A stretch of DNA of 64,000 bases from Morganella sibonii (GCF_040560245.1 NZ_JAKMWP010000007.1); one strand, 5' to 3'; counted from the first letter of the stretch, positions 36,008-44,791 are shown. Translations and numbers: made by a program. The notes: generated by a model not told the origin, from the sequence alone.

Positions 36008-36901
36008 GTGAAAAAAATACGAGCCGCCGTCGTTGGTTACGGCAATATCGGACAATATGCGATTGAGGCGCTGGAAGCTGCCGCTGATTTTGACATTGCA
36101 GGGATTGTACGACGCAATCCGTCTGCTGCTGATGCACACTCTGTGTATCCGGTGGTGGCGGATATCCGTGAACTGGGCAATGTGGATGTGGCACTGCTGT
36201 GCTCACCGACCCGCGCTATCCGTGCGGTTGCCTCAGAGATCCTCGCACTGGGGATTAACACCGTGGACAGTTTTGATGTTCACAGTGATATTGTCGCGCT
36301 GAAAACACATCTTGACCCGATTGCCCGCGCCGGTGAGTGTACCGCTATTATCTCGGCAGGCTGGGACCCGGGGTCTGACTCCATTATCCGCACACTGATG
36401 CAGGCGATGGCACCGAAAGGGCTGACTTATACCAACTTCGGGCCGGGAATGAGCATGGGCCACAGTGTCGCCGCCAAAGCGATCCCCGGTGTAAAAGATG
36501 CGCTTTCCATGACCATCCCGCTGGGCACCGGTGTCCACCGCCGCATGGTTTATGTTGAGATTGAGCAGGGGCATGATATTGAGACCGTGACCGCCGCGCT
36601 GAAAGCCGACAGCTATTTTGCCTCCGATGAGACACATGTCCGTCAGGTGGACAGCGTGGATGCCCTGAAAGATGTGGGACACGGGGTATCGATGACGCAC
36701 AAAGGGGTTTCCGGTAAAACGCATAACCAGCTGTTTGAATACAGCATGCGTATCAATAACCCGGCACTGACCTCCCAGTTTATGGTGTCTGCGGCACGTG
36801 CAGCCTGCCGTCAGCAGCCGGGGGCATACAGCGTGATTGAAATCCCGCCGGTGAATTTCCTGGCCGGTGATGTTAACAGCTGGATCAGTAAACTGGTGTA
36901 G
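36008..36901 (+). CDS. ddh: meso-Diaminopimelate D-dehydrogenase
   Basis: A 297-residue NADPH enzyme that makes meso-diaminopimelate from tetrahydrodipicolinate and ammonia in one step. V-V-G-Y-G-N-I-G-Q-Y opens the Rossmann fold; V-D-S-F-D-V-H, S-A-G-W-D-P-G, F-G-P-G-M-S-M-G-H-S and the G-V-S-G-K-T-H-N-Q stretch match the substrate site of DAP dehydrogenases. It is shorter than the Corynebacterium enzyme, as in the broader type II group. 2,4-diaminopentanoate dehydrogenase is a less likely alternative. Single gene closed by a terminator. Confidence 0.85.
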   Translation: MKKIRAAVVGYGNIGQYAIEALEAAADFDIAGIVRRNPSAADAHSVYPVVADIRELGNVDVALLCSPTRAIRAVASEILALGINTVDSFDVHSDIVALKTHLDPIARAGECTAIISAGWDPGSDSIIRTLMQAMAPKGLTYTNFGPGMSMGHSVAAKAIPGVKDALSMTIPLGTGVHRRMVYVEIEQGHDIETVTAALKADSYFASDETHVRQVDSVDALKDVGHGVSMTHKGVSGKTHNQLFEYSMRINNPALTSQFMVSAARAACRQQPGAYSVIEIPPVNFLAGDVNSWISKLV

Positions 36902-36928
36902 TGATATTTCAGTCACAAAACAGCGTTG

Positions 36929-36954
36929 AAAAAAGTGGTGAAAACCACTTTTTT
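36929..36954 (+). terminator. Rho-independent terminator after ddh
   Basis: Stem AAAAAAGTGGT / ACCACTTTTTT with loop GAAA, ending in T residues. Confidence 0.85.
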
Positions 36955-37281
36955 ATTATCTGTAAAACGGATAATTAAATTAACTGTTATATCTGTAATG
37001 TTATTGTCACAACTATTTTTTATGAATATAAAAACACACTTATTTTCGGTGCGGTATCCGGCACGTCTGGTGTCTTTATGAATAAATAAAAAGGAAAACT
37101 ATCAGGCACGAAATTGATAACGACAGCAATTGATTAATAGCGCTTACATAATGTAATAACTTGTCGGAATAATTATATTTAATTAATACATATAATTATA
37201 ATAAGTGAGATGTTGATCATGGACAAAAGGATTATTCAATGTAATTTTGTGCGTTACTTATCCACTCAGAGGGCTTTGTGT
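36955..37281. other. Promoter region of the tna operon
   Basis: About 330 bp of AT-rich sequence before the leader peptide gene. A CRP site is expected for tna operons; AGTGA-N6-GATCA at about 37204-37219 is only a weak match. No strong promoter hexamers stand out. Confidence 0.4.
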
Positions 37282-37380
37282 ATGAATTTCTTATCCATCC
37301 CAAGTCATCTTGCCGGTGTCTGCCTCGTGCAGGCATGGTTCAATATTGATCATCGTATTTCAAACTTCTTCCCTGAGTAA
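37282..37380 (+). CDS. tnaC: Tryptophanase leader peptide TnaC
   Basis: A 32-codon frame 133 bp before tnaA, with AGAGGG upstream of its ATG. It contains W-F-N-I-D-H, with Trp at residue 19, and Pro at residue 31, twelve residues later, exactly the W12-P24 spacing by which E. coli TnaC senses tryptophan in the ribosome tunnel. It ends F-F-P-E-stop, with one residue between Pro and stop. The rest is unlike E. coli TnaC and longer, recalling the Proteus vulgaris leader. Free tryptophan should stall the ribosome here and prevent Rho termination before tnaA. Confidence 0.88.
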   Translation: MNFLSIPSHLAGVCLVQAWFNIDHRISNFFPE

Positions 37381-37513
37381 TTCTCCGTCCGCGTATTACC
37401 ACAAAAATTAATTAAAAACACGCTGATATAACGTGGCTGTATTTTTGTATTTTCTTCTCAGGAAAATGCAGCGGATAAATATATCCGGCAGCCCGAAACC
37501 GGAGAGTAAAATA

Positions 37514-38911
37514 ATGAAACGTATTCCTGAGCCGTTCCGTATTAAAATGGTCGAAAATATCCGGATGACAACCCGTAATGAGCGGGAAGTTGCCCTGAAG
37601 GAAGCCGGATATAACCCGTTTTTATTACCGGGTGATGTGGTCTTTATTGACCTGCTGACCGATTCCGGTACCGGTGCGATGAGTGACCGCCAGTGGGCCG
37701 GGCTGATGATGGGGGATGAGGCGTATGCCGGTTCCCGTAACTACTATCATCTCTGTGATCAGGTGAAAAAACTGATTGGCTATCCGTTTACTATCCCGAC
37801 ACACCAGGGCCGCGGTGCCGAGCAAATTCTGTTTCCGTCACTGATCGCCCGCCGCCGCAAATCCGGGGCGGATAAACCGGTCTTTATCTCCAACTTCCAC
37901 TTTGATACCACGGCTGCTCATGTGGAGTTAAACGGCGCGAAAGCGATTAACGTGGTTACACCAAAAGCCTTTGATACCACAACCTATTATGACTGGAAAG
38001 GGGATTTCGATTTAGATCTGCTCAATGCGGCGATTGCAGAACACGGTGCGAAAAATGTGGCGGCGATTGTCACCACCGTGACCTGTAACAGTTCCGGCGG
38101 TCAGCCGATTTCACTGGCAAATATGAAAGCCGTGTATGAGATCGCCAAAAAGTACGATATCCCGGTGGTGATTGACTCAGCCCGCTTCTGTGAAAATGCC
38201 TGGTTTATCAAACAGCGCGAAAAAGGGTATGCGGATAAGTCAGTGAAAGAGATCGTCAAAGAGATGTATAAATACGGCGATATGCTGACAATGTCGGCGA
38301 AAAAGGACTCACTGGTCAATATCGGCGGTCTGTGCTGTTTCCGTGATGACGAAGATCTGTTTAACGAAGTGCGCACCCGCTGTGTACCGATGGAAGGCTT
38401 TGTCACTTACGGCGGTCTTGCCGGGCGTGATATGGAAGCACTGGCTATCGGGCTGGAAGAGGGGATGGATGAGGATTACCTCCGCTACCGTATCGCTCAG
38501 GTGGAATATCTGGGTGAACGCCTGCGCGAAGCCGGCATTCCGATTCAGTATCCGGTCGGCGGCCATGCTGTCTTTGTCGACGCGAAGAAAATGCTGCCGC
38601 ATATCCCGGGAGATCAGTTCCCGGCACATGCGCTGAATAACGAGCTGTTCCTGGAGTCCGGTATCCGCGGGGTGGAAATCGGTTCACTGCTGCTGGGACG
38701 TGACCCGGAAACCGGTATTCAGAAGCCGTCACCGATGGAATTGCTGCGCCTGACGATCCCGCGCCGTGTCTATACCAATGACCATATGGATTATATCGCG
38801 GATGCCTTTATCCGGCTGAAAGAAAAAGCCGCAGATATCAAAGGGCTGACATTTACCTATGAACCGCCGGTTCTGCGTCACTTTGTCGCCCGCCTGAAAC
38901 CTGTCATGTAA
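37514..38911 (+). CDS. tnaA: Tryptophanase (tryptophan indole-lyase) TnaA
   Basis: PLP enzyme splitting tryptophan to indole, pyruvate and ammonia; source of indole. 465 residues from ATG 37514 (M-K-R-I-P-E-P-F-R-I-K), preceded by GGAGAG. The PLP lysine lies in M-S-A-K-K-D, and I-P-T-H-Q-G-R-G-A-E-Q, F-D-T-T-A-A-H and D-S-A-R-F-C-E-N-A are conserved. The presence of tnaC and a tryptophan-type permease favours tryptophanase over the related tyrosine phenol-lyase. Sequence features are close to the P. vulgaris enzyme as remembered. Confidence 0.93.
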   Translation: MKRIPEPFRIKMVENIRMTTRNEREVALKEAGYNPFLLPGDVVFIDLLTDSGTGAMSDRQWAGLMMGDEAYAGSRNYYHLCDQVKKLIGYPFTIPTHQGRGAEQILFPSLIARRRKSGADKPVFISNFHFDTTAAHVELNGAKAINVVTPKAFDTTTYYDWKGDFDLDLLNAAIAEHGAKNVAAIVTTVTCNSSGGQPISLANMKAVYEIAKKYDIPVVIDSARFCENAWFIKQREKGYADKSVKEIVKEMYKYGDMLTMSAKKDSLVNIGGLCCFRDDEDLFNEVRTRCVPMEGFVTYGGLAGRDMEALAIGLEEGMDEDYLRYRIAQVEYLGERLREAGIPIQYPVGGHAVFVDAKKMLPHIPGDQFPAHALNNELFLESGIRGVEIGSLLLGRDPETGIQKPSPMELLRLTIPRRVYTNDHMDYIADAFIRLKEKAADIKGLTFTYEPPVLRHFVARLKPVM

Positions 38912-38992
38912 CCCTGTCGTCTTACAGGAGGATGCACTGCATCCTCCTGATTTCAAACATAATGATAATATTAAGCCACCAGAGGTACTCTT

Positions 38993-40237
38993 ATGGCTAC
39001 TGTTCCTGCGTCCTCTGTTTCGCCGTCAGTATTCGGCGGAGCAATGATTATCGGCGGAACTATCATTGGTGCGGGGATGTTTTCCCTGCCGGTGGTAATG
39101 TCCGGTGCATGGTTTTTCTGGTCGATTGCAGCACTGGTATTCACCTGGTTTTGTATGCTGCACTCAGGATTAATGATTTTGGAAGCCAACCTGAATTACC
39201 GGATTGGCTCCAGTTTTGATACGATCACCCGCGATCTGCTGGGAAACGGCTGGAATATTATTAACGGCCTGACTATTGCGTTCGTATTGTATATTCTGAC
39301 CTATGCCTATATTTCGGCCAGCGGTTCGGTGCTGAGCCACACCTTTGCGCAGGCGGGGATTGCACTTCCGGCACGGATGGGCGGGTTTCTGTTTGCCCTT
39401 GCCGTCGCGTTTATTGTCTGGCTGAGTACCAAAGCCGTCAGCCGGATGACGACGATTGTGCTCGGTGCCAAAATCCTGACATTCTTTATGACATTCGGCG
39501 GTCTGCTGTGGAATGTCAAACCGGCGGTCTTACTGAATGTGGCGCAGCCGGACGCCTCTTATCTGCCTTATGTCCTGTTTACCCTGCCGTTTTGTCTGGC
39601 CTCGTTCGGGTTCCACGGTAATGTGCCGAGCCTGATGAAATATTACGGCAAAGAGCCCGGCAAAATCCGCCGCTGTCTGACGATCGGGACGCTGATGGCG
39701 CTGGTGCTCTATATTATCTGGATGCTCGGTACGATGGGGAATATTCCGCGTCCGGACTTTATTCCGATTGCGGAAAAGGGCGGCAATATTGATGTGCTGG
39801 TCCAGGCGCTGAGTGGTGTGCTGCACAGCCGCGGTCTGGAACTGCTGCTGATAGTGTTCTCTAACTTTGCGGTGGCCAGCTCATTCCTTGGTGTGACGCT
39901 GGGGTTATTTGACTATCTGGCAGATTTATTCAAATTTGATGACAGTAAGACCGGCCGTCTGAAAACAGCAGTAGTGACATTCTCCCCGCCGATGCTGGGC
40001 GGATTGCTGTATCCGGACGGCTTTATTTATGCCATCGGCTTTGCCGGTCTGGCGGCGACGGTCTGGGCCGCGATTGTCCCGGCACTGCTGGCCCGCGCAT
40101 CCCGCAAACGCTTCGGCAGCCCGCAGTTCCGGGTCTGGGGTGGTGAGCCCATGATCTGGCTGATCCTGAGCTTCGGGGTACTGAACGCGGTGGTGCATAT
40201 TCTGTCAAGCTTCAGCCTGTTACCGGTCTACCGGTAA
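38993..40237 (+). CDS. tnaB: Tryptophan permease (TnaB/Mtr family)
   Basis: A 414-residue aromatic amino acid/H+ symporter with about 11 helices. G-G-A-M-I-I-G-G-T-I-I-G-A-G-M-F-S-L-P at the N-terminus and F-G-F-H-G-N-V-P-S-L in the middle are family signatures. Placed 81 bp after tnaA in the tna operon, so it imports tryptophan for tnaA. It looks as much like Mtr as TnaB. Its stop lies eight bases from the stop of the convergent cvaB. Confidence 0.9.
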   Translation: MATVPASSVSPSVFGGAMIIGGTIIGAGMFSLPVVMSGAWFFWSIAALVFTWFCMLHSGLMILEANLNYRIGSSFDTITRDLLGNGWNIINGLTIAFVLYILTYAYISASGSVLSHTFAQAGIALPARMGGFLFALAVAFIVWLSTKAVSRMTTIVLGAKILTFFMTFGGLLWNVKPAVLLNVAQPDASYLPYVLFTLPFCLASFGFHGNVPSLMKYYGKEPGKIRRCLTIGTLMALVLYIIWMLGTMGNIPRPDFIPIAEKGGNIDVLVQALSGVLHSRGLELLLIVFSNFAVASSFLGVTLGLFDYLADLFKFDDSKTGRLKTAVVTFSPPMLGGLLYPDGFIYAIGFAGLAATVWAAIVPALLARASRKRFGSPQFRVWGGEPMIWLILSFGVLNAVVHILSSFSLLPVYR

Positions 40238-40245
40238 GCCTCACT

Positions 40246-42357
40246 TTAAACGGCAGGGTTATCAAGTTTAATAACCCTGTCCGCTGACTCAATGGTCGAT
40301 TCACGGTGAGCGATAATAATCCGGGTAATCGGCAACTGACTGATCGCCTGGTTGACGTAAGATTCACTCTCTTTATCCAGCGCACTGGTCGCCTCATCCA
40401 TAAACAGGATACGCGGTCTGCGGTACAGCGCCCGGGCGATAAATACCCGCTGTTTCTGCCCGCCGGAAAGCCCTTCACCCAGTTCACCGATCAGCGTTTC
40501 ATATCCCATCGGCATCGATATAATCACGTCGTGAATATAGCTGGCCTGTGCACAGGCTATCATTAACTCCTCGTCGGGATTTTCGGTGAATCCGCAGATG
40601 TTCTCGCGGATCGAGCCGGAAAACAGTTTGTCATCCTGCATCACGCAGGCGATCATTTTGTGGTAGTTATTGACGCCGAGCTGGCGGATATCGATGTTAT
40701 CAATAAACACTTTGCCGTCAGAGGGTTCAAACAGACCGCACAGCACTTTCATCAGCGTGGTTTTTCCCGAACCGGACGGCCCGGTGATCGCCACACTTTC
40801 GCCGGGCGCGACCGACAGATTAATATCGCGGAAAATTGGCGCGGACTGGCTGTCATAGCTGTATGCCAGACTGCGGGTTTCCAGCCCGGCGGCCTGCATC
40901 TGCGGCTCGTACGGCACATCCGGCTTTTTATTTTCCTGCTCATTCAGAGCGATATCGGAAATACGCTCGTTATGCAGGCTCATGATCCGCAGTTGCAGCA
41001 GGAACTCAATGATGGACGCGGCACGGTCAGAAAACTGCTCACGATAGGCACTGAACGCAACAAACATCCCGAGGGTCATCGTATTGTCGATCACCATGGT
41101 GGCGCCGATCCACAGAATAACGATCTGATCGCAGGCCATAATAAAGGTGTTTACCCCGCCGAACATCAGATCCATTTTGGTCAGGCGGATGCCGGTGTTG
41201 ATGGAATCCACTTTCAGATTCAGCCAGTGATTACCCCGGCGCTCGCTCATGCCCTGGGTTTTCACCGTGGTGATCCCGTAAAGGGATTCCATAAAGTACG
41301 ACCCGGCGCGCGCCTCTTTAATCAGTGACTCTTCCGACAACTGGCGGTAATAGCCGTACGTTGCCAGCCGCAGGCCGATATACACCGCGGTAAAGGCCAG
41401 CACAATCCAGGTGAGACTGCCGCCGTAAAGGATCATCATGATAAACACGCCGATCAGCATGATGCCGTCCATAATCGCCCCGACCACGCTGGTGGTAAAG
41501 GTGGTCCGCAGGATATCGAGCGAGCTGAAACGGGACTGAATGTCCCCGAGTTTACGCCGCTCAAAGTAGCTGAGCGGCAGACGCAGCAGGTGCGTGAACA
41601 ATCCGGACTGCCACTGGACGTTGATCAGCGTTTCCATCACCAGGCTCGCCCAGGCGCGGCACATACTGACGGCGGCTTTCAGCAGAATAAAGAACAGCAG
41701 CCCGATACAAATCAGGGACAACAGCCCCTGATCCCCGGCGGGGATCGCGTGGTCCATTACCAGCTGGGTACCGACCGGCATAATCAGCCCGATGGCCTCA
41801 ATCACCACGGAAAACGCGAAGATTTTCAGCAGGGCTTGTTTCAGCCCGTGAATATTACCGATAAGCTTGCGCAGGCTGAGTTTTTTCACCACCTCCTGTT
41901 TGGTGAAGGTGCTGCCGGGCCAGGCTTCCAGGGCCACGCCGGTGAAATTACGCGACATCTCCTCGATGCCGACCACCCGGCGGCCGTACGCCGGGTCGTG
42001 CAGAATAAATTTGTTGCCGCTGATTTTGACCAGTACCAGGAAGTGATTGAAATCCCAGTGTAAAATACAGGGAAGCCGCAGATTAGGCAGATCATCCATA
42101 TCCAGCGACAGGGCGCGGGTGGTCATCCCCAGCTCTGACGCCATGCCGGTCAGTCCGGTCAGTGTCGCGCCGCGGGCCGAGAGATTGAACTTCTGACGCA
42201 GGGAAATCAGATCAATACTTTTACCGTAATGCGCGGAGATCATCGCAAGGCTGGCGAGGCCGCACTCGGATGACTCGGTCTGGTGAATAACCGGAATGCG
42301 TCTGTGCAGGCTGAGGTCGAGCTTTTCCAGCAGGTTTTTTAAGGATAAACGGCGCAT
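40246..42357 (-). CDS. cvaB: Microcin export ABC transporter with C39 peptidase domain (CvaB)
   Basis: A 703-residue peptidase-containing ABC transporter. N-terminal C39 cysteine protease (1-130): C32 in S-S-E-C-G-L-A, H105 in D-F-N-H-F and D121 in H-D-P-A. Then the six-helix membrane domain (about 165-440) and the ATPase (Walker A G-P-S-G-S-G-K-T-T, signature L-S-G-G-Q-K-Q-R, Walker B I-L-F-M-D-E-A-T). It cleaves double-glycine leaders and exports the mature peptide through CvaA and TolC. Long stretches agree with E. coli CvaB of the colicin V system. 34 bp after cvaA; its cargo is very likely the peptide at 44332. Confidence 0.94.
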   Translation of the reverse strand: MRRLSLKNLLEKLDLSLHRRIPVIHQTESSECGLASLAMISAHYGKSIDLISLRQKFNLSARGATLTGLTGMASELGMTTRALSLDMDDLPNLRLPCILHWDFNHFLVLVKISGNKFILHDPAYGRRVVGIEEMSRNFTGVALEAWPGSTFTKQEVVKKLSLRKLIGNIHGLKQALLKIFAFSVVIEAIGLIMPVGTQLVMDHAIPAGDQGLLSLICIGLLFFILLKAAVSMCRAWASLVMETLINVQWQSGLFTHLLRLPLSYFERRKLGDIQSRFSSLDILRTTFTTSVVGAIMDGIMLIGVFIMMILYGGSLTWIVLAFTAVYIGLRLATYGYYRQLSEESLIKEARAGSYFMESLYGITTVKTQGMSERRGNHWLNLKVDSINTGIRLTKMDLMFGGVNTFIMACDQIVILWIGATMVIDNTMTLGMFVAFSAYREQFSDRAASIIEFLLQLRIMSLHNERISDIALNEQENKKPDVPYEPQMQAAGLETRSLAYSYDSQSAPIFRDINLSVAPGESVAITGPSGSGKTTLMKVLCGLFEPSDGKVFIDNIDIRQLGVNNYHKMIACVMQDDKLFSGSIRENICGFTENPDEELMIACAQASYIHDVIISMPMGYETLIGELGEGLSGGQKQRVFIARALYRRPRILFMDEATSALDKESESYVNQAISQLPITRIIIAHRESTIESADRVIKLDNPAV

Positions 42358-42391
42358 ACGGCCTCCCGGTCAGATAACAGAATCCGTTCTG

Positions 42392-43816
42392 TCATGGTGT
42401 GTCTGCTCCTGTTTTCCCGAATGCACCCAGTGAGTTAACCACCGGAGTGGTATCCTCAGTGTGATCCGGTGACGGGATCTCAGCCTGTGCGGCTAGTTTC
42501 TGTGTTTCGCCGATAATACCTGCCAGCGGGTTTTCCGTGGTGAATTCCACCGGCCCGGAGGCACTCTGCTTCATGTCATAGAACGGTGAAACCATCCACT
42601 GATAGATTCTGCGTTTTTCCAGAAACAGACTGGTATTGGCCTTCATGCCGTTTTGCAGGCTGAGTTCGCGGCCGTCATACGCAATCATCTGTTTTTCCGG
42701 GCGGACAATGACTTTGTAGTAGGGGATGGATTGCGGCATCTGACTGACTTTCGGTGCACCGGCATAGGTCATCATTTCCTGCGGTGAGGCCGGGGTTTTG
42801 GAAATCATCTGAATGGAGGCAGCGAACTGGCCGAATTTTTCCGCCGGAAACGCCTCATAGCGGATATTCACGGCATCACCGATGTTCAGATAAGGGAGTG
42901 CATCGTTGGGCACCCAAAGCACCAGCCAGTACTGACTGATATTTTCCGGCAGGATCTGGAGCAGGGTATCACCCGGATTAACCATCTGCCCGACCGTCAC
43001 GCCGAGGGAATCCACACGGCCGTCAGTCAGGGCACGGACAATAATTTCGCCGCCGACATCGGTATTGACCATCTCTTTCTGCAACTCATAGCGCTGCAGT
43101 TCCATCTGATAAATCCGGTTATCAAATTCCGCAGCCTGAGTCAGGATCTGGCTTTCCAGTGAGGTAATTTGCAGGGCGTTCTGCTCATTCTGACCGCTTA
43201 ATCCCAGCAGACTGTTTTGCTGGGAATAGTAAGTCACGACCTGATTAAGCAACTGGTCTTTATTAATTAATCCCTGTTTCTGGTAGGACCGGTAATTCTC
43301 CATATTGTTTTTCATAATGGAGATCCCTTCTTCGGCTCGTTTTACAATACCTGCCGAACGTTTGTAGGCATCAATATACAGCGATTTTTGTTTTTCCAGC
43401 GCATCCAGGGTATCGCGTTTATTATCTTCCAGCCGGGTGATCATACTATCAACCCGCAGAAGCTGGCCTTCAATTTCCCGGCGCTGATTATCACTGACCA
43501 CACCGCTGGACGTTGTTTTGCTGACATCGATTATGTAAACCGGATCCCCTTTTTTAATATGCTGGCCTTCACGGACATATTGTTTCGTGACAAACCCCTG
43601 AGCATTAGCATAAATAGTAACGGCCCGCGGGAATGTGGTGACTTCACCAGTGGCATTGACCTGCCTGGTGTAAGATCCGAAAATAATAAAAATAAGAAAA
43701 ACTATCAGGAATACGGAACATGCGGCCATAATTATCCACAGCGGAATTCCGGGCAGCAATAACGCTTTCCCCCGCCATTTCATTTTCCTGTTATCAAGTG
43801 CTTCCTGCCGGAACAA
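42392..43816 (-). CDS. cvaA: Microcin secretion periplasmic adaptor CvaA (HlyD family)
   Basis: Links CvaB to TolC. About 474 residues: a membrane helix near residues 22-45, a lipoyl/barrel-sandwich part on both sides of a long coiled hairpin (about 110-235), and the S-L-F-L-E-K-R-R-I-Y-Q-W-M end typical of CvaA. The start is set at TTG 43816, giving x-F-R-Q-E-A-L-D-N-R-K-M-K-W like E. coli CvaA, with GGAG six bases upstream; a TTG at 43828 would overlap that Shine-Dalgarno. The C-terminus has a roughly 60-residue extension rich in Pro, Thr and Ala. First gene of cvaA-cvaB. Confidence 0.93.
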   Translation of the reverse strand: MFRQEALDNRKMKWRGKALLLPGIPLWIIMAACSVFLIVFLIFIIFGSYTRQVNATGEVTTFPRAVTIYANAQGFVTKQYVREGQHIKKGDPVYIIDVSKTTSSGVVSDNQRREIEGQLLRVDSMITRLEDNKRDTLDALEKQKSLYIDAYKRSAGIVKRAEEGISIMKNNMENYRSYQKQGLINKDQLLNQVVTYYSQQNSLLGLSGQNEQNALQITSLESQILTQAAEFDNRIYQMELQRYELQKEMVNTDVGGEIIVRALTDGRVDSLGVTVGQMVNPGDTLLQILPENISQYWLVLWVPNDALPYLNIGDAVNIRYEAFPAEKFGQFAASIQMISKTPASPQEMMTYAGAPKVSQMPQSIPYYKVIVRPEKQMIAYDGRELSLQNGMKANTSLFLEKRRIYQWMVSPFYDMKQSASGPVEFTTENPLAGIIGETQKLAAQAEIPSPDHTEDTTPVVNSLGAFGKTGADTP

Positions 43817-44331
43817 TATGGACTCCAATCCTTAAAAGAGACAGTTACCCGTTAACATACGTAGCCTGCCTCTGTTTCAAACGGTAATTCTAGTCTCAGG
43901 AGATATTTTATCGTATCCGAAATTATACTTAATTACATAAAATAGCCGGTATAACGCTACTGTTCCTGTCTATTATCAGAATTATCGCAGTAAATAACAT
44001 GATTTGAGTATTTAATATTGTTACGTAAATATTTGGTGTATTATCGTGAACGTAAAATGAGATTTTAATATTCGATAGCGTATTAATACTTGTTCAATTG
44101 ATGCTCATGTTGTGAATTAAAATAATAACAATATGTTTTTTTCTAAGTGGAATTACATAAAATACGGTGTTTAGCAAGGCAAAATAAATAATCCATTTTT
44201 TTTTATGTTCTGAGGGAGTATACTCCGGAACAATTACAGGAATTATATCTTCTCCTGTAAGAACCACTGCGGTTATTAGTTAAAACCCGGTAACGGATAT
44301 TATCCCGTCAGGGAATTAAAGGAATAAAATT
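43817..44331. promoter_or_regulatory. Divergent control region between cvaA and the microcin precursor gene
   Basis: AT-rich 515-bp region. AATTACATAAAATA occurs as a direct repeat (43931-43944 and 44151-44164). Before the precursor gene come the palindrome GGAGTATACTCC (44215-44226), the inverted repeat TTACAGGA (44234-44241) / TCCTGTAA (44253-44260) and a small AACC-ACTGC-GGTT hairpin at about 44262-44274. No Fur box was recognised. No plus-strand frame longer than 13 codons occurs, so no immunity gene is visible here. AAAGGA precedes the precursor ATG. Confidence 0.55.
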
Positions 44332-44628
44332 ATGAAAGAATTAACAACTCTGGAAATGAATGAAGTTAATGGCGGCCTGTTAGGTCTGGGTCTGGTATTC
44401 GGTGGTATCGGCGCTACTATGGGCACTGCTATCGGCGGTATCGTTGATGCAGGTTGTGCTGCAGGCGGCTACAAAACTAACTTCAAAGTATCCGGCGCAA
44501 TGCTGGGCGGCGGTATCGGTGCAGCTGTAGGCCTGAGCCCGATCCTCGCAACAGCAGGTATCGGTTTTGGCGTGACCAGCATTGTCAGTAATGCAAAAAG
44601 CATTAAAGAACAGAAAAAAGTTGCATAA
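44332..44628 (+). CDS. Candidate class II microcin precursor with double-glycine leader
   Basis: A 98-residue peptide. Residues 1-15 (M-K-E-L-T-T-L-E-M-N-E-V-N-G-G) form a classic double-glycine leader, the substrate of C39-type exporters; cleavage after G15 gives an 83-residue mature peptide. The mature part is dominated by glycine-zipper repeats (G27-x3-G31-x3-G35, G41-x3-G45, G55-x3-G59-x3-G63-x3-G67, G76-x3-G80), has one cysteine (C42) and a short lysine-rich tail, and should insert into membranes. The adjacent cvaAB genes supply export. It has no siderophore-type Ser-rich tail, so it would be class IIa-like. The sequence is not one I recognise; no immunity gene is apparent. Confidence 0.85.
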   Translation: MKELTTLEMNEVNGGLLGLGLVFGGIGATMGTAIGGIVDAGCAAGGYKTNFKVSGAMLGGGIGAAVGLSPILATAGIGFGVTSIVSNAKSIKEQKKVA

Positions 44629-44691
44629 TTAAATACAGTATTATTATGGTTGCTGAAAAGCATATTTATCCGTAATAAATCTGATATATAC

Positions 44692-44727
44692 AAATCCGCC
44701 GGATTATTTATGATGGCGGATTTTTTT
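44692..44727 (+). terminator. Rho-independent terminator of the microcin gene
   Basis: Stem AAATCCGCC (44692-44700) / GGCGGATTT (44715-44723) followed by T to 44727. Confirms a one-gene transcript. Confidence 0.88.
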
Positions 44728-44730
44728 ATG

Positions 44731-44760
44731 AAAAAAATGCCTGCAATATATATTGCAGGC
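44731..44760 (-). terminator. Terminator of the minus-strand TIM-barrel gene
   Basis: Perfect 22-bp palindrome with arms GCCTGCAATAT / ATATTGCAGGC (44739-44760); on the minus strand it is followed by a seven-T run (A at 44731-44737). Confidence 0.88.
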
Positions 44761-44791
44761 ACCTGGTGTTGACTTGAAATAAATAATTTAA

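Noticed and set aside
37204..37219. CRP site before tnaC
   Set aside because: Only one half matches TGTGA-N6-TCACA; too weak to list as a site.
43929..44000. 23-codon hydrophobic minus-strand frame as an immunity peptide
   Set aside because: No Shine-Dalgarno and very short; likely chance in AT-rich DNA.
44469..44762. 97-codon minus-strand frame antisense to the microcin gene, with one hydrophobic segment, as an immunity gene
   Set aside because: It runs across two terminators, has no ribosome site, and its hydrophobic part is the complement of the glycine/alanine-rich precursor.
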